This document shows, in pieces, positions 1 to 8,700 of a DNA stretch of 43,845 nt. How positions within the stretch are numbered: position 1 is the stretch's first letter; each line of letters opens with the position of its first letter. Location of the stretch: NCBI GenBank assembly GCA_017430945.1, contig JAFRMB010000036.1, positions 1 through 43,845 on the forward strand, in the 5' to 3' direction. The notes beneath the pieces were generated by a model, which was not told the DNA's origin, did no database searches, and saw only the letters and a program-made list of their open reading frames with translations. Source of the stretch: Clostridia bacterium. Lineage in GTDB: Bacteria > Bacillota_A > Clostridia > Christensenellales > Aristaeellaceae. The translations under genes and the position numbers were made by a program.

Positions 1-665
1 CCCTCGACGACGGCTGTCTTGCCGACGCCCGGCTCACCGATCAGGACGGGGTTGTTTTTGGTCTTTCTCGAGAGAATGAGCACGGCCTGGCGGATCTCGT
101 CGTCACGGCCGATCACGGGATCGAGCTTCTGGTTTGCCGCGAGCGCCGTCAGGTCGGTGCCATACTTCAAAAGAGCGTCATAGGTATCTTCGGGATTCTC
201 GCTCGTGACGCGGGCGTTGCCGCGCACCTTCTGAAGCGTCTCCAGGAAGGCTTCCTTCGTGAGCCCCATTTCGTTGAAGATGGCCCTGACCGCGCCGTTC
301 GGCTTTTCGATCATGCCAAGCAGGATGTGTTCGACCGATATGAACTCATCCTTCATGTAGCTCGCCTGCTGCTCCGCTTCCTGCAGCGCCGCGTCGACCG
401 ATTGGGACACATACACTCTGTCCGCTTCGCGACCTGGACCGGAGACCTTCGGGATGCGCTGGATCTCGCGGTCGCAGGCCTGGGCCATGCGGCCGGAGTC
501 GATGTGCATCTTTTTCATCAGCTGTGCGACCAGCCCGCCCTCCTGGCTGAGCAGCGCGTACAGCAAATGCTGCTGGTCGATCTGCATGTTCTGATTTCGT
601 ATCGCGCAGCTCTGGGCGTCGCGTATGGCTTCTATGGATTTCTGTGTGAATTTCTCGGCGTTCAT
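1..665 (-). CDS. clpB: ClpB disaggregase, N-terminal part (cut by window edge)
   Basis: The reverse strand encodes the first 221 residues of a Hsp100 AAA+ disaggregase, which rescues aggregated proteins in the cytoplasm with DnaK. The Clp N domain (two helical repeats, about residues 1-145) is followed by the start of the first AAA+ module with [11 protein letters not shown] and the Walker A motif GEPGVGKT near residue 215. ClpB is preferred over ClpC because of the N-domain phrases [14 protein letters not shown] and [12 protein letters not shown]. The rest of the gene lies before base 1. The ATG at 663-665 has a strong GGGGGAGG site four bases upstream. A sigma-A promoter and a CtsR-type operator lie just upstream, so heat-shock control is likely. 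Confidence 0.93.
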   Translation of the reverse strand, partial: MNAEKFTQKSIEAIRDAQSCAIRNQNMQIDQQHLLYALLSQEGGLVAQLMKKMHIDSGRMAQACDREIQRIPKVSGPGREADRVYVSQSVDAALQEAEQQASYMKDEFISVEHILLGMIEKPNGAVRAIFNEMGLTKEAFLETLQKVRGNARVTSENPEDTYDALLKYGTDLTALAANQKLDPVIGRDDEIRQAVLILSRKTKNNPVLIGEPGVGKTAVVE

Positions 666-707
666 ACGTCCTCCCCCTTTCAGGGATACTCAAAAGCCCG
701 TCATAAC

Positions 708-724
708 TTTGACTTTCTTTGACT
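708..724 (-). promoter_or_regulatory. CtsR-type operator
   Basis: On the minus strand this reads AGTCAAAGAAAGTCAAA, a direct heptad repeat matching the CtsR consensus RGTCAAANANRGTCAAA at every position. It begins 10 bases downstream of the clpB -10 hexamer and so covers the expected transcription start. A bound CtsR dimer would block initiation. The ctsR gene itself is not in the window. Confidence 0.82.
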
Positions 725-734
725 TTCTGGTGTT

Positions 735-762
735 ATTATACACCTTTCCTGACCTTTGTCAA
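735..762 (-). promoter_or_regulatory. clpB promoter
   Basis: Minus-strand TTGACA (757-762) and TATAAT (735-740), both consensus, with a 16-base spacer. The predicted start near 728 lies just before the CtsR-type operator. Confidence 0.85.
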
Positions 763-809
763 TACTCTTTTCCAAAAACGGAAAAATTAATTATTACGCA
801 ATATGGGTC

Positions 810-818
810 TGCTATAAT
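810..818 (+). promoter_or_regulatory. Extended -10 promoter of the DMT gene
   Basis: TGCTATAAT (810-818) is a perfect extended -10 element. There is no good -35; the upstream DNA is simply AT-rich. Transcription would start about seven bases downstream, at or next to the A of the ATG at 825, giving a leaderless or near-leaderless message. Confidence 0.6.
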
Positions 819-824
819 GGCAAC

Positions 825-1757
825 ATGTCAGCGAAGGGACGGATCACTATCAGCAGGCAGTTCAAGGGCAGTTTGTATCTGACGCTGTGCTCGTTCGTAT
901 GGGGCATGGCCTTTGTGGCGCAGGGCAGCGCCATGGCTCATGTCGGACCGGCCACGTTCGTGTGCGTGCGCTTTGCCATCACGTTCATCGTGCTCATGGC
1001 CGCAGCACCGCTCATCGAACGCATGATTCGGTATGACCGCTCAGGTGACCTGCCTTCAAAGCAGCATGTGATCGTCGGTGCGATCCTGGGCACGGTGCTC
1101 GGCGTGGCTTCGATGCTCCAACAACTGGGGCTCGTCCATACCTCGCCCACCAATTCTGGCTTTGTCACGGCGCTGTACATCCTGATCGTGCCCATCATCG
1201 GGCTTTTCCTCGGTCAACGCGTGAGGCGCATCGTCTGGTTCAGCGTGCTGGTCTCGCTCGTTGGGTTATACCTACTGTGCGTCAACGATCGTTTCACCGT
1301 CAACCCGGGCGATCTGATCACGCTGGGGTGCGCCCTTGTGTTCGCCGTGCACATCACGCTTGTGGACAGGCTGGCAGGCGAACTGAACACCATACGCCTC
1401 AGCGCCATACAATTCGGCTTCGGATCGCTCTCTGCCGGCATCGTGATGCTGCTGACGGAAACGCCCTCCCTCTCCGGCCTGAAGGCATGTCTGCCGAGTC
1501 TGTTGTACGCCGCCCTTTTCTCAGGTGCCATGGGCTACACGCTCCAGCTGTTCGGTCAAAAGTATACGTCGCCTGCGCTCGCATCGCTGATCATGTGCCT
1601 TGAATCGGTGTTCGCCGCACTGGGCGAGTGGCTTGCCACGAGGCTCGGCTGGTTCCAGGGCCAGTCGCTGGACGCACGGCGCATCCTCGGGTGCGTGCTC
1701 ATGCTGGCTGCATCTATGATCGCGCAGCTGCCGGATCGCAGAGGCCGAACCGATTGA
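825..1757 (+). CDS. DMT superfamily (EamA) transporter
   Basis: A 310-residue hydrophobic protein with about ten membrane segments in two EamA-type halves. The phrases CSFVWGMAFVAQGSAM, SPTNSGFVTALYILIVPI and YTSPALASLIMCLESVFAALG are typical of drug/metabolite exporters; the substrate cannot be predicted. The frame is open back to a TTG at 756, but that start would lie on the -35 of the divergent clpB promoter. The ATG at 825 gives the usual short cytoplasmic N-terminus. It has no Shine-Dalgarno sequence and lies six bases from a -10 hexamer, which suggests leaderless translation. It is transcribed divergently from clpB and has no operon partners. Confidence 0.88.
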   Translation: MSAKGRITISRQFKGSLYLTLCSFVWGMAFVAQGSAMAHVGPATFVCVRFAITFIVLMAAAPLIERMIRYDRSGDLPSKQHVIVGAILGTVLGVASMLQQLGLVHTSPTNSGFVTALYILIVPIIGLFLGQRVRRIVWFSVLVSLVGLYLLCVNDRFTVNPGDLITLGCALVFAVHITLVDRLAGELNTIRLSAIQFGFGSLSAGIVMLLTETPSLSGLKACLPSLLYAALFSGAMGYTLQLFGQKYTSPALASLIMCLESVFAALGEWLATRLGWFQGQSLDARRILGCVLMLAASMIAQLPDRRGRTD

Positions 1758-1820
1758 GCGCTCCTGCCGGTGCCTTCCGCTTCCGGAAGGCGGCCGCAGC
1801 GCGTCCTCCGTTGCCGGGAC

Positions 1821-1849
1821 TTGCAATCATCGGCAAAAGCATCTATAAT
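1821..1849 (+). promoter_or_regulatory. murI promoter
   Basis: TTGCAA (1821-1826), a 17-base spacer and TATAAT (1844-1849). The leader to the murI ATG is about 100 bases. Confidence 0.7.
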
Positions 1850-1956
1850 GAGATCATCCACGAGACAAGCTTTCAGCGCCCGCGGTCCGGCGCCTCGGGG
1901 GCGAGCGGGAACGACAGCGTATCACATGAAATACGAGCAATAGGAGCACTTTCGAC

Positions 1957-2712
1957 ATGAAGGATCTGATCGGTTTTTTCGATTCCGGCCTGGGCGGCAT
2001 CAGCGTTCTGCACGAGGCCCGCAGGATCATGCCGAACGAGAACTATCTGTTTTTCGGTGACAACATCAACACGCCCTACGGGACCAAATCTCTCGAGGAG
2101 ATCCGCGCGCTCTCTGAAAGGGGCATACAGCGCCTGCTCGACCGCGACGTCAAGGCCATCGTCATCGCGTGCAATACCGTCACCTCCGCCTATGCACAGA
2201 TCCTTCGCGCCTCCCATCCAGAGCTTCCGATCATCGGCATGGAACCGGCGCTGAAGCCCGCGCACTACGCACGCCACGGCGGCAAGGTGATCGTTCTTGC
2301 CACCGCGGCGACGCTTCGCCTCGAGAAGTTCAGGCGCCTTATGGACAAGTACGGCGATGAGGCCATCCCCGTTGTGGGCGAAGGGCTCGTCGAGCTCGTC
2401 GAGGCCGGGCTTTCACATTCCGCAGAAGCCGACGCCCGGATCGAAGCGCTGCTGTCCCCCTATCGTTCCATGCAGGTCGACGCCGTTGTGCTCGGCTGTA
2501 CGCATTACCCCTATCTGCGGCATCAGATCCAGGCGGTGTTCCCTGACGCCGAGCTGTTCGACGGCCGAAGCGGCACGGTCCAGCGCCTGAAGTCGCAATT
2601 GGAGGTATATGGGCTCCGGTCCGACGATTCACCCGGCTCCATCGAATACCAGACCTCCGGCGGCAGCGACGCCATCGTCCGCATGAAGCAACTCATGGAC
2701 TGGCTCGATTGA
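1957..2712 (+). CDS. murI: Glutamate racemase
   Basis: A 251-residue cytoplasmic enzyme that interconverts L- and D-glutamate, supplying D-Glu for peptidoglycan. The family signatures are all present: FDSGLGG near the N-terminus, ACNTVT with the first catalytic cysteine, and GCTHYPY with the second, so both acid/base thiols are intact. Length is slightly short of the usual 260-270. An AGGAG site lies 10 bases before the ATG. The gene has its own promoter and a strong terminator immediately downstream, so it is probably monocistronic. Confidence 0.95.
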   Translation: MKDLIGFFDSGLGGISVLHEARRIMPNENYLFFGDNINTPYGTKSLEEIRALSERGIQRLLDRDVKAIVIACNTVTSAYAQILRASHPELPIIGMEPALKPAHYARHGGKVIVLATAATLRLEKFRRLMDKYGDEAIPVVGEGLVELVEAGLSHSAEADARIEALLSPYRSMQVDAVVLGCTHYPYLRHQIQAVFPDAELFDGRSGTVQRLKSQLEVYGLRSDDSPGSIEYQTSGGSDAIVRMKQLMDWLD

Positions 2713-2729
2713 TCTGTCTGAGATGATGG

Positions 2730-2753
2730 CCACCGGCATGACCGGTGGTTTTT
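2730..2753 (+). terminator. murI rho-independent terminator
   Basis: A perfect 7-bp stem CCACCGG/CCGGTGG with a five-base loop, followed by TTTTTCATTTTT, 17 bases after the murI stop codon. Confidence 0.9.
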
Positions 2754-2829
2754 CATTTTTAAGCGATCGCTCCGAGGCTTCACGTTTCGTTCCCGATGCC
2801 GGATCCACGCAGGACATGCCCGGAACATA

Positions 2830-2857
2830 ATGAAAGGACAGTCCTTTCGGACTGTCC
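2830..2857 (-). terminator. tRNA-Lys terminator
   Basis: On the minus strand GGACAGTCC-GAAA-GGACTGTCC forms a 9-bp stem with a GNRA tetraloop. It is followed by TTTCATT and begins three bases after the encoded CCA of the tRNA. Confidence 0.85.
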
Positions 2858-2860
2858 CTG

Positions 2861-2936
2861 TGGTACACCTTCAGGGGCTCGAACCCTGGACACCCTGATT
2901 AAGAGTCAGGTGCTCTACCAACTGAGCTAAAGGTGC
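2861..2936 (-). tRNA. tRNA-Lys (anticodon CTT)
   Basis: The minus strand folds as a complete 76-base tRNA. The acceptor stem is GCACCTT/AAGGTGT with a G-U first pair, the D-arm contains AGCTCAGTTGGTAGAGC, and the anticodon stem CCTGA/TCAGG closes the loop CTCTTAA with anticodon CTT. The T-arm contains GGTTCGAGCCC, the discriminator is A, and CCA is encoded. It reads AAG lysine codons. Confidence 0.97.
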
Positions 2937-2955
2937 AGATCCAGATTGCTTGATT

Positions 2956-2985
2956 ATTATACACCCGATACGCGCGGGATGTCAA
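2956..2985 (-). promoter_or_regulatory. tRNA-Lys promoter
   Basis: Minus-strand consensus TTGACA (2980-2985) and TATAAT (2956-2961) with an 18-base spacer, 19 bases before the mature tRNA 5' end. Confidence 0.85.
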
Positions 2986-3038
2986 TAACTCAAATCGAAA
3001 CACGCGTTTATTTCCACGTTAATTTGAATAGTGCTCGG

Positions 3039-3067
3039 TTGAATTTATTACGAAATAGTGTTAAAAT
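3039..3067 (+). promoter_or_regulatory. Promoter of the L,D-transpeptidase gene
   Basis: TTGAAT (3039-3044), a 17-base spacer and TAAAAT (3062-3067) in AT-rich DNA, 30 bases before the ATG. Confidence 0.65.
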
Positions 3068-3097
3068 AATTGTAATATTCCCTCGGGGTGATGCTGC

Positions 3098-5458
3098 ATG
3101 GCGAATCGTTTCAGATCTTTCCTGTTGACCGTTTGCACCTTATTGGCGCTTTATGCGCTCGCAATGCCGTCAGCTTTGGCAGCAACCCCGGAATACCGTA
3201 TCGATGTCGATATCAAAAACCAGATCGTTACGGTCTACCGCCTTTCAGACGATGCCATCGTTCGGCAAATGATCTGCTCAAGCGGTGTAAAGAACCGCAC
3301 GCCGAGGGGCACATTCCGGCTAAAGACGCGAAAGTCCACAGACCGCAAACCCTGGTATCACATATCGCGACCCTGGTATGTGCGCTACGCCACCCGGATC
3401 AAAGGCCCCTACCTGTTCCACTCGCTGCCCTACACCAAACCAAACCTTTCAAAGCCCGTCAAGGCCGAACACAGGAAGCTCGGAACAAAAGCTTCTCACG
3501 GCTGTGTTCGATTGGCGTGGGAGAACGCAAAATGGATCTCTGACAATTGCGTCGACGGTACGATCGTCCACATTTTCACGACCGGCGCTCTGAACAAGCC
3601 GGTAAAATCAGCGCTGATGCGGGCCACATATGCCGTCGGGTCCGGTCTCACTTACGACGAATTCCTCGCCAGCCACTATGTCACACGCGAGCCCGGTGCA
3701 CTCGGACGCGGCTCGGACGGGCAGCGCGTAATTGATCTTCAGAACCGCCTGGCTGGCCTTGGGATGCTCGAGGGAGACATCTCAGGCGTGTACGACGATG
3801 CCACCATATCCGCTGTTCTTCGCTATCAGAGTGCCTCAGGCCTTGAACCGACAGGCATCGCCACCGAGGCAGTCATTCACAGTATCATGAACGATGACGC
3901 GCACACCGACGCGCTCAGTACGCTCCAGAAGGGCGTGAACGGCCCGGTGGTGACAAGGCTTCAGCAAACGCTTAAGGCCATAGGCATCTATAGCGGCGAA
4001 GCCAGCGGCCTTTATGACGAAGCCACCGCGGAAGCTGTGAACATACTCAGCATCTATAGCGGCAACGGCGGTTCACACAAAGCGACGCCCGCGATCCAGA
4101 GCGAAGCCGCGCTGCTGCTTGATCAACTGAACGATCGATTTGGCGGAGAAGCGTTCGGTTGTCTGCTCGACGCCACGACCACGCGCACCGTTAAAACAAA
4201 GGCCAAAACGCCCTTGTACCGCTCGGCAAGCTCCGGCTCCAGGAAGCTCAAAACGATCTCAAAGGGCAAAACTGTGACGCTCCTCAAGGAAGGCAGCAAA
4301 TACTATAAAGTAAAGTACGGCGGCAAGACGGGCTATATCCACCGCAACAAGCTGAAGAGCATCTACACGACGCGCTTCAGCATCTGCTGGGGCATACCGG
4401 TACAGGACTTCGGCACGCAGACGCTCGACGAGGACCGGATCGGTCCCGCCGTCATCGCGCTCCAGGAACGGCTGAATGCGCTCGGATTCTATGCAGGAGG
4501 ATCCAACGGCCGCTTCGGAAGCGCGCTTAAGGAAGCCGTCATCGCCTGGCAACAGGCGGAGGGGCTTGACGCCACCGGTTCTATGGACGTCGGATCCCAG
4601 GAGCTGGTCATGAGAGACGGCGCCGCGACCGGTACCGCGGTCACCCGATCGCTCGGATCTGAGGGACCCTCTGTCGCAGCCATGCAAAACAGACTGAAGT
4701 CGCTTCAGTACTACAGCGGCGAATGCGACGGATGCTTCGACCAGGCGACGGAGCAGGCTGTCAGGCTGTTCACGAAGGCAAACGGCTTTGGCGAACGATC
4801 TGTCGCGTCGCCTGAGATCCAGGATGCCATACGCGAACAATACGAGTTCTGCGAGTCCGAATACGGCAGCGGCAACTATCGGCTCTCGATCATAGAGCTC
4901 AGGACACAGATGGTCAAGCTGCGCAAAGCGGAAAAGCTGCGCAAAAGCGCCAGCACGAAGGCCGGCTCTGTCAAGTCGCTCAAAAAGAACGCCTGTCTCC
5001 CGCTTCTCGAAAAGGGCGCAAAGTGGTCCCGCGTTGCATACGGCACAAGGACCGGATGGCTTAAAAACAGCTGGTTGAGATTCTATACAGACGTCGACTA
5101 CGTAGCTGAATTCACTTCGCCTGAAACCGACGGTCATCCGGACGATCCCGCGCTGCTCTCGGCAGCCGAAGACGCACCAGAATCGGCTAGCGAAGATGCG
5201 GATACACAGGATCCCGGGGAGATCGACGATGAAAACGACGCGCTGGATGTCGAATTCGATGCGATAGAACCGGATCGGTTCGCCGGCGAATTGGAGCCTG
5301 ATGCTGAGCACGAAGCAGAAGGAGACGCCGCCGGAACGCAGACCGGCGACCCATCACAGGTCGATCCGGACGCGGGCATCGATCGCGGCGCGGATCCCGA
5401 AAACACGAAAGCATCAGAGGCACCGATGAACGACGCAGTCGAGATCAACGCCGGATAA
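3098..5458 (+). CDS. Exported L,D-transpeptidase with wall-binding and SH3 domains
   Basis: A 786-residue secreted cell-wall enzyme. Residues 1-28 are a signal peptide (cleavage near SALA-A). Residues about 30-165 form a YkuD catalytic domain with His108 in FHS and the active-site motif SHGCVRL (Cys136), which would form 3-3 peptidoglycan cross-links. Then come two peptidoglycan-binding-1 type repeats (about 205-330), an SH3-like domain (about 365-425), two more binding repeats (about 445-580) and a second SH3-like domain (about 605-665). The last 120 residues are very rich in Asp and Glu. Family members usually have one or two binding domains, so this is a large version. It has its own promoter and ends before a bidirectional terminator. 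Confidence 0.88.
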   Translation: MANRFRSFLLTVCTLLALYALAMPSALAATPEYRIDVDIKNQIVTVYRLSDDAIVRQMICSSGVKNRTPRGTFRLKTRKSTDRKPWYHISRPWYVRYATRIKGPYLFHSLPYTKPNLSKPVKAEHRKLGTKASHGCVRLAWENAKWISDNCVDGTIVHIFTTGALNKPVKSALMRATYAVGSGLTYDEFLASHYVTREPGALGRGSDGQRVIDLQNRLAGLGMLEGDISGVYDDATISAVLRYQSASGLEPTGIATEAVIHSIMNDDAHTDALSTLQKGVNGPVVTRLQQTLKAIGIYSGEASGLYDEATAEAVNILSIYSGNGGSHKATPAIQSEAALLLDQLNDRFGGEAFGCLLDATTTRTVKTKAKTPLYRSASSGSRKLKTISKGKTVTLLKEGSKYYKVKYGGKTGYIHRNKLKSIYTTRFSICWGIPVQDFGTQTLDEDRIGPAVIALQERLNALGFYAGGSNGRFGSALKEAVIAWQQAEGLDATGSMDVGSQELVMRDGAATGTAVTRSLGSEGPSVAAMQNRLKSLQYYSGECDGCFDQATEQAVRLFTKANGFGERSVASPEIQDAIREQYEFCESEYGSGNYRLSIIELRTQMVKLRKAEKLRKSASTKAGSVKSLKKNACLPLLEKGAKWSRVAYGTRTGWLKNSWLRFYTDVDYVAEFTSPETDGHPDDPALLSAAEDAPESASEDADTQDPGEIDDENDALDVEFDAIEPDRFAGELEPDAEHEAEGDAAGTQTGDPSQVDPDAGIDRGADPENTKASEAPMNDAVEINAG

Positions 5459-5749
5459 AGCCGCAGATTGTCCGTCTCCCGGTCGCGCGGCTCGTGTGTG
5501 TTACAGATCATACCGTTCGTTGCAGATCGACTGCGCGCAGCCGGTCTTTACGCGATCGTTGTCCAGATCGTTTCCTGGCCTTCATTTGTCGATGCTTCCG
5601 GATCGACTGAATACCCACATGCGGAGGCACGTCGTCTCCCCTGTTCACTTTCAAAAGTCCTGTCCCGGTCGACTCCGGCATAGCAACAGGGCGATGAAGC
5701 CTGATCAACGGCTCCATCGCCCTGTTTTGTACCATGATCTCTGTGGCCG
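5459..5749. other. Convergent intergenic region
   Basis: A 291-base gap between two convergent genes for exported proteins. Apart from the terminator at 5686-5730 I see no coding or RNA feature. Confidence 0.6.
5686..5730. terminator. Bidirectional terminator
   Basis: The stem CAGGGCGATGAAGCC pairs with GGCTCCATCGCCCTG with one mismatch, an 8-base loop and TTTT on the plus side. It follows the L,D-transpeptidase gene and also lies just past the 3' end of the convergent caspase-like gene. The outer stem recurs at 26481-26509. Confidence 0.75.
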
Positions 5750-8700
5750 TCAACTGCCGAACAGCACCAGGCTGCCCAGTCCGTTGGCGTAGTATTGGGG
5801 TTTCTGTTTGGGATCGCCATGCAGCACGGACTTTCCCTTGTATTTCTTCACATATTTTTTCGTCCAGGTGTTGCCGTAGTTGAAGAACTCGCTCAGCGTG
5901 ACCATGCCGTTCCTGGTCTTGCCCGAATCCGCCGGCATGCCGCCGACATATCGGTTATGAACACCATTCTCGATGCGGATCTTATAGCCGATGCCCTGCA
6001 GAAGACTGTGCGTGAAGAAATCGCACGCGCCGTTTTCTTCGGAGCCGGTATAGTAGCAGGCACGCGTCTTTTTTGCAGCCGTCAGCACTGCGACCTTCCC
6101 GTATAGCTCGCTGAGCTGGCTCTTCATATGCGTTATGAACACACCGCTGTAGCACGAGTCTATGATCAGCACGACCTTGCCCTTGATCTTTTTGACGCCA
6201 TTCAGGATCTCCTGATCCGTGATGTACGTCGATGGACTGTATTTGTCATAGCCGGGATAGTACATACGGTATTGGCTGCCCTCATACTTTCCGTGCGAGC
6301 ACAGATATACGATGGTCAGGTCGTTTTCTCCGGCTGCCCCTGAAGCAACATCGAGCAAACCCGTGACGTCCGCCTTTTTGGATACGTTCTTTATTCTGCT
6401 TTCGCTTTTCACATATTGCAGGCCGCAGGTATCTGTCTCCAGATGATCGAATACGTCAAATACGCCCGTGGCGTTGTTTTTGGGGAACCTCAGATATCCT
6501 GATTTGCTTGGAGAGTAGTAACCATATGCCGCAAAGACCCTCAGCTTCTGCGTGACGACCAACTGGTACAGGCTGTCAAGGCAATCGGGGATCCTTTTCC
6601 CGTTCCAGTACATGGATACCGTGATCGTCACCCTGCCCGCGCTGACACCCGTCAGCCTGGCATCTGCATCCACCGTCGCGTAGCCAGTGCTGGCCTTGAA
6701 AACGGGCGTGTAGGCCGTTTGCGGTATGGCATCTCCATCACTGTCGAACACCTTTGTCACCCGAAGCTGCAGCGAGCTTCCCGCCCGGAGCGTCTCAGGT
6801 ATATTGGTCTCAAATCGATTGATCCTGCCGTATACCCTTACAGCGCAGGTGACCGCCGGACAGTCCGGATCCTGCGTGGTCACCGTGATGGTCGCGCGAC
6901 CCTTCTTAAGCGCGGTGATCGCGCCGGTCTGCACGTCGACCGCCACACACTCCGGATCGCTGCTCTTAAATTCATAATCGGCAACGGTCGGGTCGCCGTT
7001 GGCGTCCAGGACCGCATGATCCAGCGTGGCCGACAGTCCTTCGATGATATCAAAAGTCACAGGCACGCTCGTGATGCTCGCGGGCGCGGGCAGCACCGTC
7101 ACCTTGATCTTTGTCTTGATCTTTGTCAGATACGTGTGTACCCAAACGAACGCGGAACCCGGCTTAATAGCAGTGATAACGCCGTTTTCATCGACGGAGA
7201 CGCAATCGGGGTCCTCTGACGATACACTGTCGATGAGGTATGTGTACCCCGCGGAGCCCGTCCCCTTCCCCACGCTTGCGCGGATCTTGCGCTCCATGCC
7301 CACGCTGATGGTCGACGGACTGATGTAGGCTGTCACCTTCTTCGGCTTCTTGCTGACAGTCACCGTGACGGTCTTTTTCAGGCTCGCATTGACCCGGTCC
7401 CGGACGGTGATCTTCGCTTTGCCGGTCTTCTTGGCTTGCAGCACCACATGCTCTCCGTTTTCGCCGCTTGAAGACACCACCCTGACGACCGACGACTTGC
7501 TGGATGCCCAGTAAAGCTTCGACTCGGGCGCGTCCCCCTCCTCCTTGGGAACGAGCAGGCAGGAAAGATCCCCGTAGACTTCGCCCAATCCCATCGCGAA
7601 ACTGCCGCGGCTGAACTCCAGCGCCTTCGGCGCCGGAGCGATCTCGACGGATACCGCTTGACTGGCGACCCTATAGCCATCTTCGGCGTCTTCGTCTTTC
7701 ACGCGACACCCGTAGGTGATGACAGCCGTGCCCTTTTTGAGCGCGGTGATCGCGCCTGTGTTGGGATCGACCGACACGCAATCCGGTGCGTCGCCTGTGA
7801 TGTCCGCAACAAATCGCGGCGCGTCGACGTGATCGTTCAGCAGCTGGATCGGGACGGTATTCCCGTCCGCGTCCACGACCGTGATCGGCGCGGCGATATT
7901 CTTCTGACCTTCTATCAGGTGGAGCGACGTCGCCTGGGCTTCGATGCCGACAGGTGCGCCGTAGACCGTGACCGAAGCGGTGGCCTTCTTGCCGTTATAG
8001 GCCTTGACCGTGACTTTATGATCGCCCTTCCTGTGCGCCGTCAAGGAACACTGATCGGCGGTACCGGCATCCCCGGTCTCAAGTGCGCCCGCATCGCTCG
8101 AAGTGAAGGTATAACTGTTGCTGACGCTGTTGGTGCTCGCCGTAAGTACCGCACTGTCGCCTTCGATCATCCTGATGCTCGACGGCCTGACATAGACCTT
8201 TGAAGGCGCCTTCTTCACGGTGACGTAGATCGTGGCGGTCTTGCCTTTGTGAGAGGCAGTGACTTTGACCTTCTTTTTGGTAGCCTTCACGCCGGTGATC
8301 ACGCAATGCCGGTTGTCGACCATGGTGACCTTGACATACTTTGTATTTGCGGACCTGAAGGTCACGGTAGCCGATGTTTCTTCTGATCCGCCATCATTCG
8401 GCGTCATCTCGACCACAGCGCCGCCATAGCTCTCCTTGACGCCGATGGTGATCGATCCTCTGTTGAAGCGCAGCGACTTCGGCGGATCCACCACATGGAC
8501 CGCGCAGACGGCATCGGAAACGGCAATGTCACCGCTTGCGAACGTCACCGATGCGTTCCCGTTTTTGTTGCCTCTGATCGAAAGCGTCAGCACACAAGGT
8601 GTTTCGCTCATCCTGACCTGAGTCACCGAGATGGCGGGCACATCATCCGGCGCTGCGGTCTCATCCTCACTCACCGACCAGGAAAGGGCGCCCAGTGTCG

